Below, piece by piece: positions 20,841 through 30,553 of a stretch of DNA of 64,000 bases. The notes under the pieces are model-generated. The model was not told the origin of the DNA. It was given only the letters and a program-made list of their open reading frames with translations, and did no database searches. Made by a program: the position numbers and the translations under genes. The stretch's first letter is position 1; each line of letters starts with the position of its first letter. Source of the DNA: Isotricha intestinalis (Eukaryota > Ciliophora > Litostomatea > Vestibuliferida > Isotrichidae); the NCBI GenBank assembly GCA_023807065.1, contig JAJJLU010000371.1, positions 1 to 64,000 of the forward strand. Direction: 5' to 3'.

Positions 20841-22460
20841 TTATATTTTATCTTTAGTTATAAAATGACCAATGAACCCAATAATAATAATAATAAGAAA
20901 AGCAATGATAATATATTTAAAAATACCAAATCCTTTCGAATTTTTTTTTTGATATTCTTCTTGAATATTTCTTAACTCAGAATTAATAAAAATTTTATAA
21001 GTATAATTTCTTAAATAAGGAATAGAATAATTATCAAGTTCACAATATTTTAATTCAATTGTAGAATTATCTTCTATTAAGTTGATTAAAAAACTTTTAG
21101 TAATTACTTTAGTAAATTCATCATCAATACTTAATAATCTTTGATTATTTAAAGCATTTTTTTTAATTAAATTTATATTTAATTCATTATCAGTAATATC
21201 TGTTGCTGTATCTTTTTTTTCTTCGTAAGTTTTTAATAATATTTTAGAAACCATATTTATTTCTCCAAAAGATTTTTTATTCTTAAATTTCCTTCTATTA
21301 ATTTTTAAAAACTCAAAAGCTTTATTAGGTTGATCAATATGAGTATTTCCTTCTTCAAATTGTTTTAACTGAGTTAAAGATATTTTAGGATTTTCAATTT
21401 TAACATTTTTCTTATCTTTTGAAAGAATTCCAAAATTTAAAGTATTATATTTGAGATTATTTCTTTTAACGTTATTTAATACTCTTGTTTGTTTAGAAAC
21501 TTTACCAATTATTACTAATTGTAAATTTGGAGATAATTGGTCACTTTTACTACTTGAAGATGAATCATTTGATCTTTCTTCTATTTCATCAGAAGAAAAA
21601 TACAAATATATTTTCTTTTGATTATTTAATTTCATTATTTTATTTGTAATCAATAACTTAAGTTTATTAAATTCATTTGAAAATAATGGATCATATGTAA
21701 AATGAATAAATGACTTTAATTTCTTAAAATTATTCCATTTATCTTTTTGAAATTTTTGATATTTTTCTTGTAAAGAAGTAAAGACCAGTTCTTCAATAGG
21801 AGTAAAAGTTCCTTTAACATTTAATTCAAAATTAAAATAATTTTTAGAATTTTTATTCCAAATTTCTTTATAATCATTTGAATGAAAAATATCGAATCCA
21901 GAAATAATATAAGTGTATTCTAAAATTTCAGGTTTTTCAATAGAAACATTATTCCAAAAAGTAATCATCATTTTTAATAATTCTTTATAAATTTCTTGAT
22001 AAGTTGAATCTCTATAAATTTTTACATCAGTTGTTATTTGAAAACTATAATAATCCATTTCAATATGAATAAAAGTTTTAATCCAAGCATCTTCAGATGA
22101 AAATTCAACATAAATTGTTTCTGGAATTTTATTTATATCTGTAATAGTATATGGAAAGTATTTCCCAAATTTTTTTATGTAAAATTTTACAATTGTTAAT
22201 TCATTTAAATCTTGAAATTCTTCAAATGATGAAATAAATTCATTTATTATTTTCTCTTTAAATAATTCTATTGTATATTCTTGATCATTAATGAAATAAA
22301 TTTCGAAAGGCTCATCATCTTCGTTTTCTTGTTCTGGATATAATACTATGTGGTATTGAATTACATTTATTTTTTCATCATTTATATAATCTTCTTGTGA
22401 ATAATGCTTTCTTTTACTTGGAGACATTTCTATGTCTTTAAGTTCTTCTCCTTCTTGCAT
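20841..22460 (-). CDS. Tail-anchored membrane protein of unknown family
   Basis: 539 residues. A charged N-terminus precedes an ordered cytosolic part with repeated beta-like segments (INVIQYHIVLYPEQ, then IVKFYIKKFGKYFPYTITD), then a Ser-rich patch near residue 295-305, and a Lys/Asn linker. It ends in one strong hydrophobic helix (YIIIAFLIIIIIGFIGHFI) with a short lumenal tail TKDKI. That is the form of a C-tail-anchored protein of ER or other endomembranes. I recognise no enzyme motif. The N-terminal segments could be ubiquitin-like folds, but I cannot confirm this. Stop TAA. Confidence 0.7.
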   Translation of the reverse strand: MQEGEELKDIEMSPSKRKHYSQEDYINDEKINVIQYHIVLYPEQENEDDEPFEIYFINDQEYTIELFKEKIINEFISSFEEFQDLNELTIVKFYIKKFGKYFPYTITDINKIPETIYVEFSSEDAWIKTFIHIEMDYYSFQITTDVKIYRDSTYQEIYKELLKMMITFWNNVSIEKPEILEYTYIISGFDIFHSNDYKEIWNKNSKNYFNFELNVKGTFTPIEELVFTSLQEKYQKFQKDKWNNFKKLKSFIHFTYDPLFSNEFNKLKLLITNKIMKLNNQKKIYLYFSSDEIEERSNDSSSSSKSDQLSPNLQLVIIGKVSKQTRVLNNVKRNNLKYNTLNFGILSKDKKNVKIENPKISLTQLKQFEEGNTHIDQPNKAFEFLKINRRKFKNKKSFGEINMVSKILLKTYEEKKDTATDITDNELNINLIKKNALNNQRLLSIDDEFTKVITKSFLINLIEDNSTIELKYCELDNYSIPYLRNYTYKIFINSELRNIQEEYQKKNSKGFGIFKYIIIAFLIIIIIGFIGHFITKDKI

Positions 22461-22627
22461 TTTAATTGTTTATTTTTTTAATTTTAGTAGTTTTACTATT
22501 AATATTAATATTTTATTTATTTATTTCTTTATTTATACATTTAAAACAATAAATATACAAGATATATAAGTTTTATTTTTGTTTTTTATATTCAAAATAA
22601 TTTTTATGTATTTATTTATCTCATTAA

Positions 22628-23731
22628 TTATTCTATAAAATAATCCCAAATAAAAGTCATTTTTGAAGGAGATTGAATTGATCTCTTTAAATTATTTTTT
22701 TTTTCAATATTTTTTTTTAAAACTAGTTGTTTCTTTTTTATTAAAACAATTTTTACATCTTTTAATAAAGGTTTCTTATTTTTAACGGCAAGCATATATC
22801 TGTTAAAATCAAACGCAATATCAGAATTATGAAAAGAAATAATAAATTCATTAAGATGATTTCTTTCACAAATATAATCTTTTTTAATAAGATAATCATT
22901 GAAAAAATCATTAATTATTTTAAATAAATGATCATTAGAAGAAATATTTTTATCTGCCATAGAAGGATAATTTATAATTTTAACTTTATTAGAATAATTT
23001 TCGGAATATAATGGACTAATTAAAGGAAGTAAATTATATAAAATTATTTTTTTTTTTATTAAAAATATTGGTCTAATTTTTAATTCAAAAAGATTTATAA
23101 AATCTTTTAATTTATCATTCATTTTTTCATCTGGTATTTTTTTATTATTATATAACATATCAAATTTATCTGGTTTTAAATTTATTTTCTCACTTATTAA
23201 TATTTTTATTTCATTTAATGTTATTGTAGGTTTTATAAATAAATAAAATTCTTTTCGAAGATATAAAAACACAATTTTTAATTTTGAAGGCTTTATTTTT
23301 GGTAATTTAAATATATTATTTAAAGATAATGATTTATAATTAAACATATTTTTGTTTTCTTTTTTGTTTTCTTTTTTATTTTCACTTTTATTTTTAATGA
23401 TTTTATATTTTAATTTTTTAACCCCAATAATTTGTGAATTATTTTTTTTAAAATGATTATTTAATTTATTTACATTTTTATTTTCCAAATTTTCTTCTTT
23501 TAAACTCTCATTTGAATTATTATTATCTGATATTTTTTCCTTATTATCATTTTCAAAATTTTCTTCTTCTTTCTCTTTTAAATTATCGTTACATTGATTT
23601 TTATTTTCTTCTTTTATTTCAATTTCTTTATTCTTTGATTTTAAATCTATTGAATTACTTTCATTTTCTTCTATATTTTCTTGTAATTCCTTTTTTTCTA
23701 AAGAAGTTTCAATTTCTTCTATATTCTCCAT
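22628..23731 (-). CDS. Acidic/Lys-rich protein with a possible ubiquitin-like domain
   Basis: 367 residues. The first 120 are an extremely charged Glu/Lys/Asn region. The central part (about 155-230) reads LKIVFLYLRKEFYLFI, then ITLNEIKILISEKINLKPDK, then FDMLYNNKKIPDEKMNDKL. The order strand-strand-helix with an ILISEK.NLKPDKF helix and a D-x-x-L-x-D-F end recalls ubiquitin-like folds (Ubl/RBD). The C-terminal part continues with a second hydrophobic beta region and a basic tail. Function unknown; a Ubl fold is an inference from pattern only. Stop TAA. Confidence 0.65.
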   Translation of the reverse strand: MENIEEIETSLEKKELQENIEENESNSIDLKSKNKEIEIKEENKNQCNDNLKEKEEENFENDNKEKISDNNNSNESLKEENLENKNVNKLNNHFKKNNSQIIGVKKLKYKIIKNKSENKKENKKENKNMFNYKSLSLNNIFKLPKIKPSKLKIVFLYLRKEFYLFIKPTITLNEIKILISEKINLKPDKFDMLYNNKKIPDEKMNDKLKDFINLFELKIRPIFLIKKKIILYNLLPLISPLYSENYSNKVKIINYPSMADKNISSNDHLFKIINDFFNDYLIKKDYICERNHLNEFIISFHNSDIAFDFNRYMLAVKNKKPLLKDVKIVLIKKKQLVLKKNIEKKNNLKRSIQSPSKMTFIWDYFIE

Positions 23732-23924
23732 TTTCTAACTATAATTGATGAATTCAGATATTTTCTTATAAAATATTATACAATTTTTTATAAACCTTAA
23801 TTTTTTTTAATTAATAAGATTAAGAATTTAATTATAATAACTATCAATTTATTATAACCAACTATTTAATTTTTTAAAATACAAATAAAAAGATAAAAAA
23901 TAATCTTTTATATTATGACATCAA

Positions 23925-24488
23925 CTAAAATTTATTTTGCATGATTTCTAAAATAGAACAAGAATTAAGTCTAATTTGTCTTTTTTCATTATTATAAATT
24001 TCATAATCATTATCACTTCCACTATAAATATCTTCTTTATCATTAAATTTTAATTCTTCATTTTCAATGTCAAATAATTTTTTTTTATTTACAATAACTT
24101 TTGAAAAAGTTTTAGGAACAGAATATTTAAGAAAATTTAATTTTTTTCTTAAATCTTTTAAACAATTTTCTTCGTCAGAAAAACAATCAGAACTTGAATC
24201 TGAATTAGGACAAGAATTACAATATTTTTTTTGAATAATTGAACATAATTTTAATTTAGAAGGAACAAAATTAATTTCTAAAGGTTTTGGTTTTGGAACA
24301 AATTGATTTTTATTTTTTAAAGACTTCTTTGATAATCCTTTTACTAATAATTCAATTTTAGAATAATCATCTTCTCCTCTTTCTTCTAAATATTTTTTTC
24401 CATACAACAATAATTTTTTTTTCTTATTTAAATTCTCATTATTTTCTTCTTTTTCTTCTTCGTAATTTTTTCTAATATTTTTATCCAT
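23925..24488 (-). CDS. Charged hypothetical protein
   Basis: 187 residues, Lys/Glu/Asn-rich, with a Cys/Ser stretch (KKYCNSCPNSDSSSDCFSDE) and no membrane helix. The end EIMQNKF is helical. It might be a small regulator with phosphorylatable Ser clusters, but no family is recognised. Divergent from the small signal-peptide gene at 24565, with 76 bases between the two ATGs. Stop TAA. Confidence 0.55.
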   Translation of the reverse strand: MDKNIRKNYEEEKEENNENLNKKKKLLLYGKKYLEERGEDDYSKIELLVKGLSKKSLKNKNQFVPKPKPLEINFVPSKLKLCSIIQKKYCNSCPNSDSSSDCFSDEENCLKDLRKKLNFLKYSVPKTFSKVIVNKKKLFDIENEELKFNDKEDIYSGSDNDYEIYNNEKRQIRLNSCSILEIMQNKF

Positions 24489-24564
24489 TTTTTTCTAAAA
24501 TTTAGTTTCAAATTAAATCAAAGTTATTATTTTTAATGTAAAAACATTATAATTTTAAATAAAA

Positions 24565-24756
24565 ATGAAAGGGCTATTTAAAATAATAATTTTTGCTATT
24601 GTTTTATTATCATGTTCTACAATGAATTTAAGACAAGAAATTCCTACTACAACCCTTGGAGCTAATTCACCTGTTGTTATAGATTTAGAAAATATACCAA
24701 CATTTAAAATGGATGAGCGTAAAGAAACTATTAAACAAGAAAATAAACAAAACTAG
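24565..24756 (+). CDS. Small secreted peptide precursor
   Basis: 63 residues. The N-terminus (MKGLFKIIIFAIVLLSC) is a clean signal peptide with a possible cleavage or lipobox-like LLSC site, followed by about 45 polar residues ending KQENKQN. The start ATG follows an A-rich leader like those of neighbouring genes. The stop is TAG directly followed by TAA, one of the few non-TAA ends in the window. Secretion is inferred from the signal peptide only; no family is recognised. Because it is so short it could be a first exon, but no short GT-AG intron leads to a longer frame. Confidence 0.5.
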   Translation: MKGLFKIIIFAIVLLSCSTMNLRQEIPTTTLGANSPVVIDLENIPTFKMDERKETIKQENKQN

Positions 24757-24960
24757 TAAAAAATATAATATCTTAAATATGATTTTTTTATTCTTTTATT
24801 TGGTAAAATTTACTTTTATTAAAATAATATTAAAATCTCTTTTTTCAGAATTTTAAAAAATAATAATTTTATAAAAATTAATATTTCCGTTTTTTAAAAC
24901 AAAAAAAAAACAAAATTTAATCTAAAAAAAAAATAAATTTAAAAATTAAAAAAAAATAAT

Positions 24961-25284
24961 TTATTTATTTTTCATTTTTTCTCTTTGTTCTTTAGCAGCT
25001 TCAGCATTATCTTCAATTTGTTTTTCATAAGTGAATTTAACATCTTCCCAATTTTCCTTAGGATGTTTATTTTCATAATGAATTTCCATAGATTTAAGAG
25101 AAGGTTGTTGAGTAAAGCAAATATTACAAGTAATAAAGACATTTTTTTTTCCTTCTTTAGGAGCTTTTCTCTTTTCTTTTCCTTCTGCTCCTCCTCCTCT
25201 TCCTCCTTGTCTCATTTTTGCTTCATGATCTTTCATTGCTATTTCCTTTGCTGTGTGCTTTTGAGGTTTTGCTTTTCCTGACAT
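24961..25284 (-). CDS. ZNF706-like small zinc-finger protein
   Basis: 107 residues. The N-terminus is basic and SERF-like (KAKPQKHTAKEIAMKDHEAK), with a Gly-rich patch. It is followed by a single C2H2 finger near 53-74: CNICFTQQPSLKSMEIHYENKH. The order basic helix then C-x2-C-x12-H-x4-H with KHPK after it is that of ZNF706 and plant At2g23090-type proteins, which are conserved in eukaryotes and linked to translation or stemness control and to 4F5-like chaperone behaviour. Length is slightly above the usual 75-80 residues because of an inserted Gly/Lys stretch and a longer C-terminal helix. Stop TAA. Confidence 0.85.
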   Translation of the reverse strand: MSGKAKPQKHTAKEIAMKDHEAKMRQGGRGGGAEGKEKRKAPKEGKKNVFITCNICFTQQPSLKSMEIHYENKHPKENWEDVKFTYEKQIEDNAEAAKEQREKMKNK

Positions 25285-25397
25285 TTTTTTTATATTTTTT
25301 TTGTCATAATAATCTATGCTATTTTTATTTTTTATTTTTTTAATATTTAAATTATAAATATTAATAAACCAGAAAAGAAAAAAATCAAAGAAATAAA

Positions 25398-26822
25398 CTA
25401 ATTAGCAAAATAAAGAATTATACCAATAACAACAAAAAAAATAAAAATACCTAATAACCAATAAATCAAATTATAATAAGATTTATTTAAATTATGAATG
25501 TAATCAATAGCACTATTAGCAAGACTAACATGATTAAACTGTTCTTTAACATTTTGAATAAATTGAATTTCTCTTTTTTCAATATTAAAAGAAATTAAAG
25601 TAGATCTTAAAGCACTATCACCAAGAATCCAAGTTTTAATATCAAAAACATCTACCATAATTTGAAAATGACATTGATAAATATTTTTAGAACTAAAATC
25701 TATAACATTAGAAAAAGTAATATTAAAATAATTTCCATTTCCTAAATTAATACTTAATGAACCAAATTCATATTGAGAATTACATTTACATATTAATTGA
25801 TAATTTTGATTTATTCTACATTTATCTAATGAATTTTTATTTAAATAAGTGATAATTTGTAAAAAATCTGTTCTTGGAATAATTATATATGAAGTACCAG
25901 TATCAAAAATTAAATTTGAAGTAGAAATAAAATTAAAACTTTCTTTATTGTTAGAATCATATATTTTTATTTCATTCTCAATATCACATAACCAATAATT
26001 TGCATTCGAAGGTACATAACATTTATTAATTTTTTTATTATTAAAGAAATTACTAATGTATTTATTTTCTAAAATATTACCGAAATATAATCTTGATTGT
26101 TCTTTATTATTAGTTAAATAAAAAGTAAAAGAAGGAGTTTTTATTTTATTTTGATAATATAATGATTCAATAAAAGAATTTTTATAATTTCCTTCATTAT
26201 TAATTCCTAATCCCATAACACCATCTGCAACAGTTCCACTTAAATTTTTTTCTTCATTAACAACTAAAAAATTAAAATAATCAGCACTTAATTTTTGATT
26301 GTAAATATAATTATTTTTTTTATTATAATTTAAAGTAATAGAATCTTCAAATATTTTTCCATTAACATAACCAATAGCATAAGTAATATTCTTATTAATA
26401 TTTAAAGTTTTTGAAGAAGAAGAAAGTGAAGGATTATATTTTTTAGTATAATTTCTACATTTAGTACAATTTGAATAAGGAACCCAAAGAATGTTACTTC
26501 CAGTATCAAATATTATTGAAATTTTTTGATAAGTACTTCCTAAAAAAATTGAACCAAAATATTGAATGTTAAAAAAATTATCTAAGTTTATTATTGTGAA
26601 ATATGGATTATTGTTTGTTGTAGTTATATTTTTTGTTAATAATGATGATAAATGATAATTTTTTAATTCTTCTTCTGGAGTTTGAATTATGTCAATTTTA
26701 TATTTTGATATTAAATCTTTTATTGCTTTATTTTGTTTTTTTGATTCTTTTCTTTCTGTTTTTAATGAAAAATATTTTGAGTTTATTGATATTATTAAAA
26801 CAAAATATAAAAAGTATTTCAT
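25398..26822 (-). CDS. Membrane-anchored pepsin-family aspartic protease
   Basis: 474 residues. It has a signal peptide (MKYFLYFVLIISINSKYF), a short propeptide-like segment, and a two-lobed A1 peptidase. The first active site is IIFDTGSNILWVP (Asp near 104) and the second is LIFDTGTSYIIIP (near 307). A GDSALR segment near the end of the second lobe matches the family W-x-L-G-D motif (WILGDSALR). Unlike most cathepsin D-type enzymes it ends in a hydrophobic helix (LIYWLLGIFIFFVVIGIILY), so it is probably a type I membrane protein. Likely location is lysosome/phagosome or cell surface, with a digestive or processing role. Stop TAA. Confidence 0.92.
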   Translation of the reverse strand: MKYFLYFVLIISINSKYFSLKTERKESKKQNKAIKDLISKYKIDIIQTPEEELKNYHLSSLLTKNITTTNNNPYFTIINLDNFFNIQYFGSIFLGSTYQKISIIFDTGSNILWVPYSNCTKCRNYTKKYNPSLSSSSKTLNINKNITYAIGYVNGKIFEDSITLNYNKKNNYIYNQKLSADYFNFLVVNEEKNLSGTVADGVMGLGINNEGNYKNSFIESLYYQNKIKTPSFTFYLTNNKEQSRLYFGNILENKYISNFFNNKKINKCYVPSNANYWLCDIENEIKIYDSNNKESFNFISTSNLIFDTGTSYIIIPRTDFLQIITYLNKNSLDKCRINQNYQLICKCNSQYEFGSLSINLGNGNYFNITFSNVIDFSSKNIYQCHFQIMVDVFDIKTWILGDSALRSTLISFNIEKREIQFIQNVKEQFNHVSLANSAIDYIHNLNKSYYNLIYWLLGIFIFFVVIGIILYFAN

Positions 26823-27023
26823 TTATTTAAATTAATTTTTTATTGAAAAAATATTTATTCTAGTATAAAAATAATTTTTATAAAGAAAAGAAAATAATTA
26901 TTTAATTTTTAAATTATACAATATCATTTGTTTAGTTTTGTTTTTAAACTATATTACAATTTTATTAATATATTTATAACATTTCTTAATTCAGAAACAA
27001 TTATTATTTTGTTATAAAAAAAT

Positions 27024-28862
27024 TTAATTATTTTCAATTGTATTTAAAATACTTAATTTAGCTTCTAAAGAATCAATTAATAAATGAGCTATTTTTTTTC
27101 CTAAATTAGGATTATTAATAACACCTCCTTTTTTTCTTAATAAATATTCTTTTTTTTCAGCTTCTTGAGATAAACTTAAAGCTTTTAATTTTACATTATT
27201 AATATTATCAAATAAATTTCCATTAGGATCATTTAACATTTTATTCCAATTTCTACTTTCATATTCTTTATTGATTCCTTTTTCTTCTCTTTCTTTCTTT
27301 AATTCACTTAAATAATCTTTTAATTTTTCATTTTGTAAACTTTTTTTTCTTTTTCTTATTGATAATGATAAAGGAATTTTTATTGGTTTTTCTATTTCAA
27401 AAGATTTACTTAATTCATTATCATATAAATTTAATTTCCAATTAAATTTTATTTTTTTATTATTTTTTTTTTTAAATAATATTGTATTTTTATTATCATT
27501 TTTTAATTGTTCATTTATTATTTTTCTTTCTTTTTTCTTTGAAAAATGTTCTTCTCTTTCTTTTTTTAATTTCATATTTATTTTTGGCTTTCTTTCATTT
27601 AATATTATTTCTGAATAATTTTTTTTTTTTTTTAAACATTCTTCTATTTTTTTTTTCTGTCTTATTTCATTTTCAAATTTATTTAAATTTAAATGAGATA
27701 ATTCTCTAAAATGATGAGAAATAAATTTTGGTAATAAATTTTTATTATTAAATTCTCTTTTAAAAATTTCAGTTTTTTCTTCTAAAAATTTTTCATTTTG
27801 TAATTTTTTTTTTATATATTTTTTTCTAAACTCTTGAATTTCTTCAGAATTAATAGAATTCATAATTCTTTTTTTATTTTTAATTTCATCTTTAATAAAA
27901 GTATCTTCTTTTTCAATAAATTGTTTTTTTAATTTATTAAACAAATAATTATTTTCATCAATATTTATTTTATCTTTCATATGTTTTTCAACTTTTAATC
28001 CTTTATATTTTTTTTCTTTTATTTTTTCTATATTTAATCGAGTTTCTTTATCTCTTTCTTTTAATTTCTTTAAAAAATCTATACTTTGTTTTTTTTCTTC
28101 TTCTTCTTTTTCATCTATTTCTTTTCTTTTTTTATTCATTACTTTCTCAATATCTTTTTTCATTTTTTCTTGAATTTTTTTTGATTCTTCACAATATTGT
28201 TTTACTTTTAATTCTATTTTTTCTTTATCTTTTTCAAAATTATCTAAAAATATTTTTAATTTCTCTTTTTTATTTTTATTATTTTCTGTATTTAATATAT
28301 TTTTTATTAAATAATTTACTTCATTTATTCTATTATTTGTATCTTTTTTTTCTATTTCTAATGTTTTTAATTTATCTTTATTTATATTTTCTTCTATTTC
28401 TGTTAAATTTATATTATTTTCTTTCTCAATTAATTCTTTATTTTCTTCTAATTTTTTATATTTTTTTTTTAATTTCTTTTCTTCTTCTTTTAAATCTGTT
28501 AAAATTTGAATATTTTTGTCTTTTAAATTTTTATTTATTTTAAATAATTTTCTTTCTGAATTTTTATTATTTATTTCTGTTAATAATACTCTATTTTTTT
28601 CTATGTCAGTTTCACTTTTTTTTTTTATTTCTTCTTCATTTAATAATTCATTTAATTTTTCGGTTTTGTTATTTTCATTTATATTTTTTTTGATTGTTTT
28701 TTTTTTTTCATCATTTACATCTAAATTTTTTGTTTTTGTTAAATTTTTTGCTGAATTTATATTATTCTCTTGGTTTAAAGAAGGAATATTTCCATTAGTT
28801 CTATTACTTTCAATTTTTTTCGAAAGTTTTTTATTTAAATGATTTGTTGATTCTGACTTCAT
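27024..28862 (-). CDS. Long Lys/Glu coiled-coil protein
   Basis: 612 residues, nearly all charged coiled coil (Lys, Glu, Asn, Ile). The last 130 residues are more ordered: KDYLSELKKEREEKG, then SRNWNKMLNDPNGNLFDN, then LSQEAEKKEYLLRKKGG and KKIAHLLIDSLEAKLSIL. This C-terminal block looks conserved-type and resembles that of axonemal or centriolar coiled-coil proteins, but I cannot name one. Cytoskeletal role is inferred. Stop TAA. Confidence 0.7.
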   Translation of the reverse strand: MKSESTNHLNKKLSKKIESNRTNGNIPSLNQENNINSAKNLTKTKNLDVNDEKKKTIKKNINENNKTEKLNELLNEEEIKKKSETDIEKNRVLLTEINNKNSERKLFKINKNLKDKNIQILTDLKEEEKKLKKKYKKLEENKELIEKENNINLTEIEENINKDKLKTLEIEKKDTNNRINEVNYLIKNILNTENNKNKKEKLKIFLDNFEKDKEKIELKVKQYCEESKKIQEKMKKDIEKVMNKKRKEIDEKEEEEKKQSIDFLKKLKERDKETRLNIEKIKEKKYKGLKVEKHMKDKINIDENNYLFNKLKKQFIEKEDTFIKDEIKNKKRIMNSINSEEIQEFRKKYIKKKLQNEKFLEEKTEIFKREFNNKNLLPKFISHHFRELSHLNLNKFENEIRQKKKIEECLKKKKNYSEIILNERKPKINMKLKKEREEHFSKKKERKIINEQLKNDNKNTILFKKKNNKKIKFNWKLNLYDNELSKSFEIEKPIKIPLSLSIRKRKKSLQNEKLKDYLSELKKEREEKGINKEYESRNWNKMLNDPNGNLFDNINNVKLKALSLSQEAEKKEYLLRKKGGVINNPNLGKKIAHLLIDSLEAKLSILNTIENN

Positions 28863-29022
28863 TTAGTTATTTAATAAAAATAATATATTTATTTTTATTT
28901 TAATTATTGAAAATAAAGAAATAGTATAATAAGAAAAATCAATGATTTGTGAATTATAAAAAATAAAATTAATTAAAATCTTTTTTAAAATATATTAAAT
29001 AATACGATTAAAAATTTTAATT

Positions 29023-30177
29023 TTATTGACTTTTATTTTCTTCATCTCTAATAATTAAATAATCATATTTTTTAAAAATAGAAAAATTAGGTTTTTCTAC
29101 TTTATATTTTTTATTAACAGTAGGTTTAAAAGGGTAATTTTTTTTTTGGTCATTTTTTATTTTTTCTAAAATATTTTCTCTAACAAATCTATCATTATAT
29201 AATTTTTCAAAAATATTTTTATAATTATTAACAATATTTTTACTTTTCTGATTAATTTTTGGTTCAAAAATTTCTTCATTTTCATCATTATAATATTTCT
29301 TTGTTTTTTCTTTATCTTTTTTTATTTTGATCAAATCTTTGTTTTTAATATCTTCTTTATATTTATCATAATGTAATAGCATATCTTTATTATTATGACA
29401 ATAATTTTTTTCTTTTCTAGATTTTAATAATAATTCATTAGGTTCATTTAAATAAGGTTTAAAAGGAAAATCCATTTCTTTTTTAGATAAACTATTTTTT
29501 AATTTTTCAGTTTTTTCTTTTGATTTATTTAAATAATTTATTCCTCTATTATATAATAAAATTCCATAATTTTTTCCTTTATTATATTTTTCACTTCGTG
29601 TTTTCATTATTGAATATCTTTCATTAAATTTTTTTTTTTCTTTTTTAAATTCTTCAGAAACTCCTTTTACTCTCAATAAAAATTTATCCAATTTTTTATT
29701 AAAAGTATCATAATTTATATTATTATCATAATTTAAATTTGAATTTGAAGAATTTTTTTTAAATGAATGTTCAAATGAAATTGATTTATTCTTTTTCAAA
29801 ATTTTTTTCTTCTTTTTTTCTTTTGACATTGATAAATTTCTTAAATTCTTTTTTTTTTCTTTTTTATTCGATGTTATAAATATTTGAAAAGGAAAAAGAG
29901 AAAATGATTTTTTTTCATAACTAATACTTGGTTTTTGATAAGAAGAATAACTTGTTGTTAAAGTTTTATTTACTGATTTATTTTCATTTCCTTTTCTATT
30001 GCTTTTACTTTTTGGAGAATAATAATTTTGAAATTGAGATTTTAGTTCTTTTACTTTTTCATAATCATATTTTTTGCTTAGACAATAATTATAAATTTCT
30101 TTTTCTGAATTATTTAAATTTGAAATATATAAATAATCTTTTTCTCCTGTTGGAGAATCAACTTCAAGTTTAAACAT
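29023..30177 (-). CDS. FxP-repeat basic protein, possibly cytoskeletal
   Basis: 384 residues, very basic. Several short motifs share the form aromatic-x-Pro plus strand: FPFKPYLNEPNELLLKSR, FEPKINQKSKNIVNNY and YPFKPTVNKKYKVEKPNF, each followed by a charged helix. The protein at 49238-51397 carries the same type of motif. Such repeats occur in many ciliate proteins with conserved spacing, and may be microtubule-related. N-terminus FKLEVDSPTGEKDYLYISNL could be a small beta domain. Function unknown. Stop TAA or equivalent at 29023. Confidence 0.65.
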   Translation of the reverse strand: MFKLEVDSPTGEKDYLYISNLNNSEKEIYNYCLSKKYDYEKVKELKSQFQNYYSPKSKSNRKGNENKSVNKTLTTSYSSYQKPSISYEKKSFSLFPFQIFITSNKKEKKKNLRNLSMSKEKKKKKILKKNKSISFEHSFKKNSSNSNLNYDNNINYDTFNKKLDKFLLRVKGVSEEFKKEKKKFNERYSIMKTRSEKYNKGKNYGILLYNRGINYLNKSKEKTEKLKNSLSKKEMDFPFKPYLNEPNELLLKSRKEKNYCHNNKDMLLHYDKYKEDIKNKDLIKIKKDKEKTKKYYNDENEEIFEPKINQKSKNIVNNYKNIFEKLYNDRFVRENILEKIKNDQKKNYPFKPTVNKKYKVEKPNFSIFKKYDYLIIRDEENKSQ

Positions 30178-30553
30178 TTATTTTATAATTTTTTAATTAG
30201 TAAAGTCAAATACAACTTATGTTCATAAAAAAATAATTAAATTGTATTTTTTAATATTTTTTAGAGAATGAATAAAAATTTTAATTCATAAACAATAATA
30301 AATATTTAGATTAAATATAAAACAATCATTTTTTATTGTTTAAACAAACATAAATAATAAGTAATAGATATTTCTTCATTTTCTAAATAATATTTCTTTT
30401 TTTTATCTCACTTTCATTAATAATTTTCATTATTTTTTTAACATCTAACTTTCATATAAACTTAAAAAGTTTAATTAAACAAAATTAGGAATTAATAAAA
30501 AAAAATATTTAAAAAAACATTAATTTAAACAATTTTAAATAATAAGCAAAACC
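30178..30553. other. AT-rich intergenic spacer
   Basis: 376 bases between two minus-strand genes: the upstream leader of one and the 3' trailer of the other. It is nearly pure A/T. A short minus-strand protein-like run (near 30390-30440) is too short to call. No RNA gene or repeat seen. Confidence 0.5.
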